Assembly: GCF_026410545.1 (NCBI RefSeq)
Contig: NZ_JAPMIT010000001.1
Coordinates: forward strand, 930,001 to 994,000
Reading direction: 5' to 3'
Source: Microbacterium sp. STN6
GTDB lineage: Bacteria > Actinomycetota > Actinomycetes > Actinomycetales > Microbacteriaceae
DNA length: 64,000 nucleotides
Position numbers and translations under genes: made by a program. The notes below the pieces were generated by a model that made no database searches, was not told where the DNA came from, and saw only the letters and a program-made list of their open reading frames with translations. Shown here in pieces: positions 19,768 through 29,602 of the stretch. Position 1 is the first letter of the stretch. Each line of letters opens with the position of its first letter.

Positions 19768-21525
19768 ATGACCAAGAGCTCGATCAGACGCAGGTCGCTC
19801 GTCACCGTCGTCGCGGTGGCCGCCGTCATCGGCGTCTTCCTCGTCAAGCTCGTCGACATCCAGGTCGTGCACGCGGCCGACCTCGTGAGCCAGTCGACCA
19901 AGGACCGCTCGGTGACGCAGACGATGACGGGCCTGCGCGGCTCCATCGTCGACGCAAACGGTGTCACGCTCGCGGCGAGCGTGCAGCGCTGGAACATCCA
20001 GATCTCGCCGTCGGTCGCCAAGCAGGAGGCGACGCACGACGGCCAGGCCAAGTACACGAAAGACACCGACGCGATCGGCACGGTGACCGGCCTCGGCGGG
20101 GCGAAGATCCGTCAGATCATCGATGACGCGCTGACGGTCAACCCGGACTCGCAGTACGCACCCATCGTCGACGGCATCGACGTGACGAAGCTGAACAAGC
20201 TCACCGCGCTGAACATCCCTTGGCTCTACGCCAAGCGCACCCAGGCCCGCACCTACCCTGACGGCGCTGTGGCCGGCAACATCGTCGGCTTCGTCGGCTC
20301 CGAAGGCCAGGCCCAGGCCGGCATCGAGCTGGCCCAGAACTCGTGCCTGGCGGGCGAGAACGGCGCGACGGTCTACCAGCGCGGCGCCGACAACGTGCCC
20401 ATCCCGGGCAGCTCGCAGACGACCAAGAAGGCGAAGGACGGCGGGGAGGTTGTGCTCACCATCGACTCCGACCTGCAGTGGTTCGCGCAGCAGAAGCTGG
20501 CCGAGGCGGTCACCGACCTCGGCGGCACCTCGGGGATCGTCACGGTGATGGAGGCCAAGACCGGCAAGCTCAAGGCCGTCGCCGAGTATCCGTCGGTGGA
20601 TCCGAACAACGTGAGCGGCAGCGATCCCAAGTACCTCAACTCCCGCGCGTTCACCTCGCCGTTCGAGCCGGGTTCGACATTCAAGCCCATCACGGCCGCC
20701 GCGCTCATCAACGACGGACTCGCCACGCCAACCAGCCAGGTGCTCGCGCCCTACCACTTCACCTCCGGCCATGGCGCATCGCTCTACGACGCCTTCTACC
20801 ACGATGACTGGCGGCTGACGCTCACCGGCGTGCTCATGTGGTCGTCGAACACCGGTATCTCCAAGCTCGGCTCGCGCCTGAGCGACAAGGAGCACTACGA
20901 CTACCTCAAGAAGTTCGGGATCGGCACGAAGACGGCCGTCGACTTCCCCGGCGAGAGCGGCGGCATCCTGAACCCGTACCAGGGCTGGGACGACCAGACG
21001 CGCTACGCGACCATGTTCGGTCAGGGCGTCTCGGCCACCGCCATCCAGATCGCGAGCGTGTACCAGACCCTCGGCAACGACGGCGTACGCCTTCCGGTGC
21101 AACTCGTGGAGGGCTGCAAGCAGCCCGACGGCAGCATGACCGAGGTGCCGTCGACGAAGGGTGAGCGCGTGGTCTCGGCGTCGACCGCCAAGCAGGTGGT
21201 CGGCATGCTCGAGAGCGTCGTCACCGGTGGTGAGGTCAGCAAGGAACTCACGATTCCGGGCTATCGGGTCGCGGCGAAGACGGGAACCGCGCAGCAGGCC
21301 GACGGCAACGGTGGCTACAAGTCCACGTACCTGGTCTCGGTCACCGGCCTCGCTCCGGCGGGCGACCCGCAGTACGTCGTTTCAGTCAACATCGCGAACC
21401 CGGTTAAGATTAGAACGTCCGCCGCGGCCGCTCCGTTGTTCAAAACGATGATGTCGCAGGTGCTGAAAACCTACCGGGTGAAGCCGTCGACAACGCCGTC
21501 GCCGAACTACCCGCCGTATTACTAG
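19768..21525 (+). CDS. ftsI: Septal transpeptidase FtsI (PBP3 class)
   Basis: Class B penicillin-binding protein crosslinking septal peptidoglycan. 585 residues: a short cytoplasmic start, membrane helix about 10-28, dimerisation domain (LRGSIVDANGVTLA), then the transpeptidase with active-site STFK (Ser303, Lys306), SSN (359-361) and KTGTAQ (Lys504). It works with FtsW, encoded downstream. A 25-bp gap from ftsL includes a ribosome site (GGAAAG). Confidence 0.95.
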   Translation: MTKSSIRRRSLVTVVAVAAVIGVFLVKLVDIQVVHAADLVSQSTKDRSVTQTMTGLRGSIVDANGVTLAASVQRWNIQISPSVAKQEATHDGQAKYTKDTDAIGTVTGLGGAKIRQIIDDALTVNPDSQYAPIVDGIDVTKLNKLTALNIPWLYAKRTQARTYPDGAVAGNIVGFVGSEGQAQAGIELAQNSCLAGENGATVYQRGADNVPIPGSSQTTKKAKDGGEVVLTIDSDLQWFAQQKLAEAVTDLGGTSGIVTVMEAKTGKLKAVAEYPSVDPNNVSGSDPKYLNSRAFTSPFEPGSTFKPITAAALINDGLATPTSQVLAPYHFTSGHGASLYDAFYHDDWRLTLTGVLMWSSNTGISKLGSRLSDKEHYDYLKKFGIGTKTAVDFPGESGGILNPYQGWDDQTRYATMFGQGVSATAIQIASVYQTLGNDGVRLPVQLVEGCKQPDGSMTEVPSTKGERVVSASTAKQVVGMLESVVTGGEVSKELTIPGYRVAAKTGTAQQADGNGGYKSTYLVSVTGLAPAGDPQYVVSVNIANPVKIRTSAAAAPLFKTMMSQVLKTYRVKPSTTPSPNYPPYY

Positions 21526-21538
21526 AAAGTGAGCGTGC

Positions 21539-23086
21539 GTGAACGCATCCGCGTCCTCCGCCTTGCGTCCAGAGCATCCTCTCTCACGGTCCCTGGCCCA
21601 GCTGGTCGCTGAATTCTCGCTTGAGACGCGAGGATCGGTCGACGGGCTCGAGGTCTCCGGGGTTTCGCTGAACTCGGCATCCGTGCACCCGGGGGACCTC
21701 TACGTGGGTGTACCCGGGCGCAACTCCCACGGCGCGCGGTACGCGCAGGCCGCTGCGGATGCCGGCGCGGTTGCCGTGTTGACGGATGCCGCCGGTGCCG
21801 ACACTGCGGCCGGGAGCGGCCTGCCCGTGCTTCTCACGCCCGATCCGCGCGCCGCGCTCGGCGCCGTCGCCGCCTGGGTGCACCGCACGCAGGAGAACCC
21901 GGCGACGCTGTTCGCCGTGACGGGCACGAACGGCAAGACGAGCGTCGTCTATCTTCTGAGTGCCCTGCTCACCCAGCTCGGCGTCGTGTCAGGCCTCAGT
22001 TCGACCGCGGAGCGCCGCATCGGAGACACGGCCGTCGTGAGCTCGCTCACAACCCCGGAGGCCACGGAGCTGCACTCGCTTCTCGCCCGCATGCGCGAGG
22101 AAGAGGTGCGTGCGGTCGCCGTCGAGGTGTCGGCACAGGCGCTCACCCGGCATCGCGTCGACGGCGTCGTCTTCGACGTCGCCGGGTTCACGAACCTCAG
22201 CCACGACCATCTCGACGACTACGACGAGATGGAGGAATACTTCGAGGCGAAACTGGCCCTCTTCGACCCCGAGCGCTCACGCCGAGGAGTGGTCACGCTC
22301 GACTCCGACTGGGGCAGGCGGCTGGCAGCGCAGTCCCGCATTCCCGTGACGACGCTCTCGAGTTCGGCTGGTGCAGACGCCGAGTGGATCCTTCAGATCA
22401 CGTCCGAGTCGCTCGAGCGCACCGAGTTCTCGCTCGAGGGACCGGAGGGGCGCCGCCTCGTCACGAGCGTTCCGCTTCCCGGCTCGTACATGGCCGCGAA
22501 CGCGGCCCTTGCCATCGTCATGCTCGTCGAATCCGGCTACGACCTCGACGCTATCGCCCACGTGCTTGAGCGTGACGGCAGCATCGACGTCTACATCCCG
22601 GGCCGGCTCGAGAGGGTGTCCGGCGAGGGTGGGCCGACGGTCTTCGTCGACTATGGTCACACCCCAGACGCGTTCCTGTCGACGCTGGCCTCGCTGCGCC
22701 GCGTCACCGACGGCCGCATCGTCATGGTCTTCGGAGCAGACGGCGACCGCGACACGACCAAGCGCGGCGACATGGGCGCCATCGCCGCCCGCGGCTCGGA
22801 CGCTCTCGTGATCACCGACTTCCACCCCCGCAGCGAAGACCCGGCCGAGATCCGCGCCGCGCTCATCGCGGGCGCCAGGCACGCGGTGCCCGACCTCGAG
22901 CTGTACGAGGTGGCGGATGTGCACGAGGCGTTCCGCAAGGCGCTCTCGCTCACCGGCGAGGGCGACGTGCTGCTCTACGCCGGTCCCGGCCACGAGGACT
23001 ACCGCGAGGTTGCGGGGCAGCACCTGCCGTACTCCGCCAGAGACGACGCGCGCCTCGCTCTGCGTGAGGCCGGGTGGCTCGCATGA
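21539..23086 (+). CDS. murE: UDP-MurNAc-tripeptide synthetase MurE
   Basis: Adds the third amino acid of the wall stem peptide, ATP-dependent, cytoplasmic. 515 residues: GTNGKTSV (ATP loop), the carbamylated-lysine site YFEAKLALFD, VFVDYGHTPD, and the C-terminal domain. In DAP-type enzymes residues equivalent to 428-431 read DNPR; here they read FHPR (ITDFHPRSEDP). Loss of the Asp-Asn pair argues against meso-diaminopimelate and fits a family whose walls use Lys, Orn, Dab or homoserine; the actual residue is unknown. GTG start; the end overlaps murF by 4 bp. Confidence 0.94.
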   Translation: MNASASSALRPEHPLSRSLAQLVAEFSLETRGSVDGLEVSGVSLNSASVHPGDLYVGVPGRNSHGARYAQAAADAGAVAVLTDAAGADTAAGSGLPVLLTPDPRAALGAVAAWVHRTQENPATLFAVTGTNGKTSVVYLLSALLTQLGVVSGLSSTAERRIGDTAVVSSLTTPEATELHSLLARMREEEVRAVAVEVSAQALTRHRVDGVVFDVAGFTNLSHDHLDDYDEMEEYFEAKLALFDPERSRRGVVTLDSDWGRRLAAQSRIPVTTLSSSAGADAEWILQITSESLERTEFSLEGPEGRRLVTSVPLPGSYMAANAALAIVMLVESGYDLDAIAHVLERDGSIDVYIPGRLERVSGEGGPTVFVDYGHTPDAFLSTLASLRRVTDGRIVMVFGADGDRDTTKRGDMGAIAARGSDALVITDFHPRSEDPAEIRAALIAGARHAVPDLELYEVADVHEAFRKALSLTGEGDVLLYAGPGHEDYREVAGQHLPYSARDDARLALREAGWLA

Positions 23087-24495
23087 TCGCGCTCACGCTG
23101 GACGAGATCGCCACGGCAGTCGGGGGCGAGCTCGTGCTCGGCAACGCGGAGGCCGCCTCCGGCACGACGACCGTGTCGGGCCTCTCGCACACCGACTCGC
23201 GCGAGGTGACGCCCGGCTCCCTCTTCTTCGCCAAGCGCGGCGAGACGACCGACGGTCACCTTTTCGCGCCGCAGGCGGTCGCCAACGGTGCCGCTCTGCT
23301 CATCGTCGACCACGAGCTCGACGCGCCGGTTCCCCAGATCGTGGTGCCAGACACGGTCGTGGCGCTCGGCGATCTCGCCACCGAGGTCGTTCGCCGCGTG
23401 CGCTCGCTCGGCCGGCTGCGCGTGGTCGCCGTGACGGGCTCGAACGGCAAGACCACCACGAAGAACCTGTTGCGCGCCATCCTGAGCCGTGCCGGCGAGA
23501 CCGTTGCCCCGCGGGCCTCCTTCAACAACGAGGTCGGCGCGCCCGTCACCATGCTCGAGGTCACGGAGTCGACCGACTTCCTCGTCGCCGAAATGGGCGC
23601 GAGCCGCATCGGCGAGATCGCCCGGCTCGTGCGCATGGTGCGGCCCGACGTCGGCATCGTGCTCAAGGTCGGCCTCGCGCATGCCGGCGAGTTCGGCGGC
23701 ATCGAGGCGACGCTGAAGGCCAAGACCGAGATGGTCTCCGACCTGCTGGCCACCGACACGGCGGTACTGAACCTCGATGACGCGCGAGTGGCATCCATGG
23801 CAGACAAGACGGCGGCACGCGTGCGTTGGTTCGGCCTCGACGACCGAGCGGATGTGCGCGCTCGCGCCCTGGCGAGCGGCGCAGACGGCACCTCTTTTAT
23901 GCTGCACCTTCCGTCGGGCGAGGAGCGGGGTGTGCACTTCCGCGTGCTGGGCGAGCACCACGTCATGAACGCCCTCGCCGCGGCGGCTGCCGCAGACGAG
24001 CTCGGCGTGGGAATCGACGACATTGTTGCCGGGCTCGAGTCGGTCACCGTCGCCGAGCGGTGGCGCATGGAGGTGATGGGTGGCGGCGGCGTCTCCATCA
24101 TCAACGATGCGTACAACGCGAGCCCGGACTCGATGGCCGCCGCGCTGAAGACGCTGGCGCAAATCGGGGCACCTGGCGGGCGCACCGTGGCGGTGCTCGG
24201 CGAGATGAGCGAGCTCGGCGAGTTCTCGGGAGAGGAGCACGACCGCATCGGCCTGCTCGCCGTGCGACTCAACATCGACCGCCTCGTCATCGTGGGCGCG
24301 TCGGCCAGGCGCATGCACATCTCGGCCATCAACGAGGGGTCGTGGGATGGCGAGTCGGTGTTTGCCGAAAGCGCCGACGAGGCGTACGACTACCTGAAGG
24401 CGGAATTGAAACCGGGGGACACCGTGCTCGTGAAATCGTCGAACTCCGCGGGGCTCAGATTTCTGGGCGACCGCCTCGGGCAGGCGTTCTCGTGA
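23083..24495 (+). CDS. murF: UDP-MurNAc-pentapeptide synthetase MurF
   Basis: Ligates D-Ala-D-Ala to the tripeptide. 470 residues starting [15 protein letters not shown] at the ATG within the ATGA overlap with murE. Mur ligase motifs: [35 protein letters not shown], and [12 protein letters not shown] in the C-terminal domain. The stop overlaps the GTG of mraY (GTGA). Confidence 0.95.
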   Translation: MIALTLDEIATAVGGELVLGNAEAASGTTTVSGLSHTDSREVTPGSLFFAKRGETTDGHLFAPQAVANGAALLIVDHELDAPVPQIVVPDTVVALGDLATEVVRRVRSLGRLRVVAVTGSNGKTTTKNLLRAILSRAGETVAPRASFNNEVGAPVTMLEVTESTDFLVAEMGASRIGEIARLVRMVRPDVGIVLKVGLAHAGEFGGIEATLKAKTEMVSDLLATDTAVLNLDDARVASMADKTAARVRWFGLDDRADVRARALASGADGTSFMLHLPSGEERGVHFRVLGEHHVMNALAAAAAADELGVGIDDIVAGLESVTVAERWRMEVMGGGGVSIINDAYNASPDSMAAALKTLAQIGAPGGRTVAVLGEMSELGEFSGEEHDRIGLLAVRLNIDRLVIVGASARRMHISAINEGSWDGESVFAESADEAYDYLKAELKPGDTVLVKSSNSAGLRFLGDRLGQAFS

Positions 24496-25610
24496 TCGTC
24501 CTCATCGCCTCCGGCGCCCTCTCTCTCGCGTTCACGCTCTTCCTGACGCCGGCCTTCATCAAGCTGTTCAGAAAGCTTGAGTGGGGCCAGTTCATTCGTG
24601 ACGACGGCCCGAAGAGCCACCACTCGAAGCGCGGAACCGCCACCATGGGCGGCATCATCATCATTCTCGGCGTGCTGTTCGGCTACTTCACGTCGGTACT
24701 TCTCGCGGGTCAGCGGCCCAGCATCTCGGTCCTGCTGGTTCTCTTCATGATGGTGGGAATGGGCATCGTCGGCTTCGTCGACGACTTCCTGAAGACGCGC
24801 AACCAGAGGAGCCTCGGCCTCGGCGGCTGGGCGAAGGTGCTCGGCCAGGTCATCGTGGCGTCGATCTTCGGCGTGCTCGCGGTCAACTTCCCGACCGAGG
24901 CGGCGAACGGCAACACGCCCGCCAACATGACGATCTCGTTCATCCGCGATCTGCCCATCAACTTCATGGCGCTCTCGGCGTTCGGGGCCATCGGCGTGGT
25001 GGTGGCGTACATCCTGTACTTCATCTGGATCAACTTCATCGTTGCCGGCACCACGAACGGCGTGAACGTGACCGACGGCCTCGACGGGCTGGCGACCGGC
25101 GCGTCCATTCTCGCCCTCAGCGCCTACATTCTCATCGGCTTCTGGCAGTCCATCCAGTCGTGTTACAGCACGAAGCTCGACCCTGCCAACATCAGCAAGT
25201 GCTACGAGGTGCGAGACCCGCTCGCCCTCGCAGTGATCGCCACCGCGGTCGCCGGCGCCCTCATCGGGTTCCTCTGGTGGAACACGTCGCCCGCCCAGAT
25301 CTTCCTCGGCGACACGGGCTCGCTCGCGCTCGGCGGCGTCATCGCGGCGCTGGCGATCCTCAGCCACACCGAACTGCTGCTCGTTCTCATCGGCGGGCTC
25401 TTCGTGATCGAGACCGGGTCGGTGATCGTGCAGCGAGCGTACTTCAAGCTCACACACGGCAGACGCATCTTCCTGATGAGCCCCATCCACCACCACTTCG
25501 AGCTCAAGGGCTGGGCCGAGGTCACGGTCGTGGTGCGCTTCTGGATCGTCGCGGGCCTCCTCATCGCGGCCGCGGTCGGCATCTTCTACCTCGAGTGGCT
25601 GACGCACTGA
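24492..25610 (+). CDS. mraY: Phospho-MurNAc-pentapeptide transferase MraY
   Basis: Makes lipid I on undecaprenyl phosphate in the membrane. 372 residues with about ten hydrophobic helices. Signature sites: [24 protein letters not shown] (catalytic aspartates), [24 protein letters not shown] and PIHHHFEL. The GTG start is coupled to murF; the stop TGA and murD ATG share one base. Confidence 0.96.
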   Translation: MIVLIASGALSLAFTLFLTPAFIKLFRKLEWGQFIRDDGPKSHHSKRGTATMGGIIIILGVLFGYFTSVLLAGQRPSISVLLVLFMMVGMGIVGFVDDFLKTRNQRSLGLGGWAKVLGQVIVASIFGVLAVNFPTEAANGNTPANMTISFIRDLPINFMALSAFGAIGVVVAYILYFIWINFIVAGTTNGVNVTDGLDGLATGASILALSAYILIGFWQSIQSCYSTKLDPANISKCYEVRDPLALAVIATAVAGALIGFLWWNTSPAQIFLGDTGSLALGGVIAALAILSHTELLLVLIGGLFVIETGSVIVQRAYFKLTHGRRIFLMSPIHHHFELKGWAEVTVVVRFWIVAGLLIAAAVGIFYLEWLTH

Positions 25611-27148
25611 TGGGTGGCGGGTCCGAGGCTCTCCACGAGCGTCTCGCCGCGCTCACGAGCTGGCATTCCGATTGGCGCGACCTGCGGGTGGCGGTGCTCG
25701 GCCTTGGAGTCACCGGCTTCGCGGCCGCCGACACGCTCGCCGAGCTCGGTGCCCGCGTGCTCGTGGTGGCGTCGTCGGCGCCGGACGAGCGGGCCCGTCT
25801 TCTCGATGTGATCGGCGCGGAACTCCTTGTCGACGACATGGCGGCCACGCCGGACGCCCTCGTCGCGTTCGAGCCCGAGCTGATCGTCGTGTCGCCGGGG
25901 TTCCACCCCGAGCATCCGGTGCTGAACTGGGCACAGCAGGCGGGCGTCCAGCTCTGGGGCGACATCGAGCTGGCGTGGCGACTGCGCGACAAGGTCGGAC
26001 GCCCGGCGGACTGGATCGCGGTCACGGGCACGAATGGCAAGACCACGACAGTGCAACTCACCGCCACCATGCTCGCCGCCGCTGGATATCGCGCCGCCCC
26101 GTGCGGCAACATCGGGGTGCCGGTGCTCGACGCCATCCGTGACCCGCAGGGGTTCGACGTGCTCGTCGTCGAGCTCTCGAGCTACCAGCTGCACTGGGCG
26201 AACCGCAACGACGCCGGCCGGCTCTCGCCGTACTCCAGCGCCTGCCTCAACATCGCCGACGACCACATCGACTGGCATGGCTCGGCCGAGCGATACCGGC
26301 AGGCAAAGGCGAAAGTGTACGAGGCGACCCAGGTGGCGTGCGTCTACAACAGGGCCGACCAGGTGACCGAGGCCATGGTGCGGGATGCCGACGTTCTCGA
26401 GGGTGCGCGCGCCATCGGCTTCGGGCTCGACGTGCCGGGGCCGAGCGACCTCGGCATCGTCGACGGAATCCTGTGCGACCGGGCCTTCCTCGACGACCGT
26501 TTCACGAGCGCCATCGAGCTCACCACGCTCCCCGAGCTCGCCGAGGCCGGCCTCGATGCCCCGCATGTCGTGGCCAATATTCTGGCCGCGAGCGCTCTCG
26601 CCCGTTCCTATGGGGTGGCGCCGGGCGTCATCCGCCAGACGCTTCGCACGTTCAGTCTCGACGCCCACCGCATTCAGGTGGTGAAGGTGGCCGGGGGCAT
26701 CCGCTGGGTCGACGACTCGAAGGCGACCAACCCGCACGCGGCGGACGCATCGCTGCGCGCCTTCGACTCGGTGGTGTGGATCGCGGGAGGCCTGCTGAAG
26801 GGCGTCGACGTCGAGCCGCTGGTGGCCACGCACGCCGGGCGCCTGCGAGCCGCGGTGCTGATCGGCGCCGACCGCGCCGAGCTGCGTGAGGCATTCGAGC
26901 GACACGCCCCCGCACTGCCGGTGTTCGAGGTGGCGCCGAACGAGACTGGTGACGTAATGCCGACCGCGGTGCGACTCGCCGCGTCGGCGGCCGTGGCGGG
27001 AGACACCGTGCTCCTCGCCCCGGCCGCGGCGTCAATGGACCAGTTCGCCGATTACGCAGAGCGCGGGCGCCTGTTCGCGTCGGCCGTGCACGAGTACCTG
27101 GGAGGTGAGGCGGATGACGGCTCCGACTCGCCTCGGCAAACCCACTAG
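25610..27148 (+). CDS. murD: UDP-MurNAc-L-alanine:D-glutamate ligase MurD
   Basis: Adds D-glutamate to UDP-MurNAc-L-Ala. 512 residues: N-terminal Rossmann-like VAVLGLGVTGFAAA, ATP loop VTGTNGKTTTVQL, ELSSYQLHW, NIADDHIDWHG and the C-terminal DDSKATNPHAADASL. The ATG follows the mraY stop by overlap (TGATG). The last 35 bases overlap the start of ftsW. Confidence 0.95.
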   Translation: MGGGSEALHERLAALTSWHSDWRDLRVAVLGLGVTGFAAADTLAELGARVLVVASSAPDERARLLDVIGAELLVDDMAATPDALVAFEPELIVVSPGFHPEHPVLNWAQQAGVQLWGDIELAWRLRDKVGRPADWIAVTGTNGKTTTVQLTATMLAAAGYRAAPCGNIGVPVLDAIRDPQGFDVLVVELSSYQLHWANRNDAGRLSPYSSACLNIADDHIDWHGSAERYRQAKAKVYEATQVACVYNRADQVTEAMVRDADVLEGARAIGFGLDVPGPSDLGIVDGILCDRAFLDDRFTSAIELTTLPELAEAGLDAPHVVANILAASALARSYGVAPGVIRQTLRTFSLDAHRIQVVKVAGGIRWVDDSKATNPHAADASLRAFDSVVWIAGGLLKGVDVEPLVATHAGRLRAAVLIGADRAELREAFERHAPALPVFEVAPNETGDVMPTAVRLAASAAVAGDTVLLAPAAASMDQFADYAERGRLFASAVHEYLGGEADDGSDSPRQTH

Positions 27149-28466
27149 CCCGAGGCCGAAGCCATTCGTGCGCCGCCCCGGGCCGCGTCTCCCGGTTGAC
27201 GCCACGCCCAGGCAGGAGCCGTCCGGCCCCGGCTCGGGCGCCGGCATCGGTTCGGGCGCTGGCATCGGTTCGGGCCCCGGCATCGCGCGCATCTCGCTCG
27301 GCCGCGTGTTCCATGCGGAGTCCGCCAACTACGTCTTTCTCCTTGGCGTAACCCTGTTCATGGTCGTCTTCGGCCTGATCATGGTGCTCTCCTCGTCGTC
27401 GGTCGACGCACACTCGACGAGCGGAAGCTTCTTCGGTCAGTTCCTTCGCCAGGGCATGTTCGCCATGGTCGGCGTGCCGCTCATGCTTGTCGCCTCCCGC
27501 GTTCCCTCGAGATTCTGGAAGAAGTGGGCGTGGGTACTTCTGGCCGGTGCGTGCGCTCTGCAGCTTCTCGTGGTGTTCACGCCGCTCGGCCATGGAGCGT
27601 TCGGAAACAAGAACTGGCTGCAGATCGGCTCGCTGCCCGCGTTGCAGCCCTCCGAGGCCATCAAGGTCGCGATGGTCGTATGGATGGGCATGTTCTTCGC
27701 CAAGAAGTGGGATCGCGTGCGCGAGTGGCGCTACGCTCTGTTCCCCGCTGTGCTCGTCATGGGAGCCGCGATCGGCCTGGTTCTGCTTGGCAACGACCTC
27801 GGAACCGTCATCATCATGGCGGGAATCCTGCTCGGCTGTCTGTTCTTCGCCGGAGTGCCCCTGCGCCAGCTGACGGTCGTTCTCCTCGCCGGTGCTCTCG
27901 GCGCATTCCTCTTCACGGTCACGAGTTCGAACCGCATGGGACGCATTCTCGCCCTGTTCAGCCCGGATACCGCGGGCGCGACCGACCCGTGGCAGATGCA
28001 GAACGGTATGTTCGCGCTGGCCTCCGGCGGTGTTTTCGGGGTGGGGCTCGGCAACTCTCACTCGAAGTGGAACTGGTTGCCGTCGGCCGACACCGACTTC
28101 ATCTTCGCGATCATCGGAGAGGAACTTGGGCTCATCGGAGCGGTCCTCGTTCTGGCACTGTTCGTGCTGCTCGCGGTCGCATTCCTGCGCATCCTGCACT
28201 CCACCGCCGACCCCGCCGCCCGCGTGACAACCGCCGGCGTCATGGTGTGGCTCATCGGTCAGGGGCTCGTGAACATCGGTGTGGTACTCGGGGTGCTGCC
28301 GACGCTCGGCGTGCCGCTTCCGCTCATCTCCTCGGGCGGCACCGCGCTCATCAGCTCGCTCGTCGCCATCGGCATCGTGCTGTCGTTCGCGAGGGAGACC
28401 GGCCGCGACGCGCCTCAGCCCGTCTCGGCCGTTGCGGCACGGCGCGCCTCGCGCAGGCTTTCGTGA
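27114..28466 (+). CDS. ftsW: Septal peptidoglycan polymerase FtsW
   Basis: SEDS-family glycosyltransferase working with FtsI at the septum; about 450 residues with roughly ten membrane helices. The cytoplasmic N-terminus (to about residue 65) is Pro/Arg-rich and holds a GSGAGI-type repeat. Family signs: HGAFGNKNWLQIG, LGNDLGTVIIM, GIGLGNS-like VGLGNSHSKWNWLPSADTD, and the C-terminal PLISSGGTALISS. I prefer ATG 27114, eight bases after GGAGG, over an in-frame GTG at 27105. Confidence 0.94.
   Translation: MTAPTRLGKPTSPRPKPFVRRPGPRLPVDATPRQEPSGPGSGAGIGSGAGIGSGPGIARISLGRVFHAESANYVFLLGVTLFMVVFGLIMVLSSSSVDAHSTSGSFFGQFLRQGMFAMVGVPLMLVASRVPSRFWKKWAWVLLAGACALQLLVVFTPLGHGAFGNKNWLQIGSLPALQPSEAIKVAMVVWMGMFFAKKWDRVREWRYALFPAVLVMGAAIGLVLLGNDLGTVIIMAGILLGCLFFAGVPLRQLTVVLLAGALGAFLFTVTSSNRMGRILALFSPDTAGATDPWQMQNGMFALASGGVFGVGLGNSHSKWNWLPSADTDFIFAIIGEELGLIGAVLVLALFVLLAVAFLRILHSTADPAARVTTAGVMVWLIGQGLVNIGVVLGVLPTLGVPLPLISSGGTALISSLVAIGIVLSFARETGRDAPQPVSAVAARRASRRLS
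27232..27285 (+). repeat. 18-bp in-frame tandem repeat, 3 copies
   Basis: Three near-identical 18-base units inside the ftsW N-terminal region encode GSGAGI, GSGAGI, GSGPGI. Differences are synonymous except Ala to Pro in the third unit. Cytoplasmic, before the first membrane helix. Confidence 0.85.
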
Positions 28467-29530
28467 CGACGTACCTGCTCGCGGGCGGTGGAACGGCCGG
28501 GCATGTGAACCCGCTCCTGGCGGTCGCCGACCGCATCCGCGACACCGAGCCCGCCGCCCGCGTCGTCGTCCTCGGCACCGCCGAGGGGCTCGAGGCGCGG
28601 CTTGTGCCCGCCCGCGGCTATGAGCTCGTGACGATCCCGAAGCTGCCGTTCCCTCGACGGCCCAACGCGCAGGCGCTCTCGTTCCCTGGCAGGCTGAGGC
28701 GGGCCGCGGCATCCGTAGCCGGCCTCGTTCGCGAACGCGGCGTCGACATCGTCGTCGGCTTCGGGGGTTACGCCTCGGCGCCGGCTTACCTGGCGGCGCG
28801 CCGGGCGGGGGTGCCGCTGGTGCTGCACGAGGCCAACGCCAAGCCCGGCCTCGCCAACCGCCTGGGGGCGCGCCGTGCCGCGGGCGTCGGCGTGGCGTTC
28901 GCGGGCACCCCGCTGCCTCGCGCGACCGTCGTCGGCATGCCGCTGCGGCACGAGATCGAGACGCTCGACCGGCCAGCCAGGCGTGGCGAGGCTCTCGCTC
29001 GCTTCTCGCTTGCGGCGAGTGTGCCGACACTTCTCGTCACGGGCGGCTCGCTCGGGGCCAGGCGCATCAACCGCACCGTGCACGAGGCCGCGCGCCGCAT
29101 CACCGGCGCCGGGTGGCAGGTGCTGCACATCCAGGGCGACCGTGAGGGCCTCGACGACCCGCACATCGAGGGATACCGCCTGCTCGACTACTGCGACCGA
29201 ATGGATCTCGCGTTCGCCGCCTGCGATCTCGCGCTCTCGCGTGCCGGGGCCGCGACGGTGTGCGAGCTGGCCGCGCTCGGCATCCCCGCGGTCTACGTGC
29301 CATACCCGGTCGGCAACGGCGAGCAGCGCTTCAACGCGAAGGGCGTCGTCGCGGCCGGCGGCGGAGTGCTCGTCGAGGATTCGGCGCTCGATGCCGCCTG
29401 GGTCGAGGGGGTGCTGCTTCCGATGCTCGCCGATCGCGCCGGCATCGCGCGGATGGGGGAGCGGGCGGCAAGCGTCGGCATGCGTGACGGTACGGAACGC
29501 ATGGTGTCGCTCATCCACAGCGCCCTTTAG
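28463..29530 (+). CDS. murG: Lipid II synthase MurG
   Basis: Transfers GlcNAc from UDP-GlcNAc to lipid I at the inner membrane face. 355 residues: TYLLAGGGTAGHVNPLLA at the N-terminus, GFGGYASAPAYLAA, LHEANAKPGLANR, LVTGGSLGARRIN and the nucleotide-sugar site LSRAGAATVCELAALGIPAV. The GTG start overlaps the ftsW stop by 4 bp. Confidence 0.96.
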   Translation: MTTYLLAGGGTAGHVNPLLAVADRIRDTEPAARVVVLGTAEGLEARLVPARGYELVTIPKLPFPRRPNAQALSFPGRLRRAAASVAGLVRERGVDIVVGFGGYASAPAYLAARRAGVPLVLHEANAKPGLANRLGARRAAGVGVAFAGTPLPRATVVGMPLRHEIETLDRPARRGEALARFSLAASVPTLLVTGGSLGARRINRTVHEAARRITGAGWQVLHIQGDREGLDDPHIEGYRLLDYCDRMDLAFAACDLALSRAGAATVCELAALGIPAVYVPYPVGNGEQRFNAKGVVAAGGGVLVEDSALDAAWVEGVLLPMLADRAGIARMGERAASVGMRDGTERMVSLIHSAL

Positions 29531-29602
29531 ACCGCGTACCGTGATACTGGGTGTCCGGGGGTAGCCCCGGCGCCACGTACGAGAAAGAGACGCACCAGAA
29601 CC

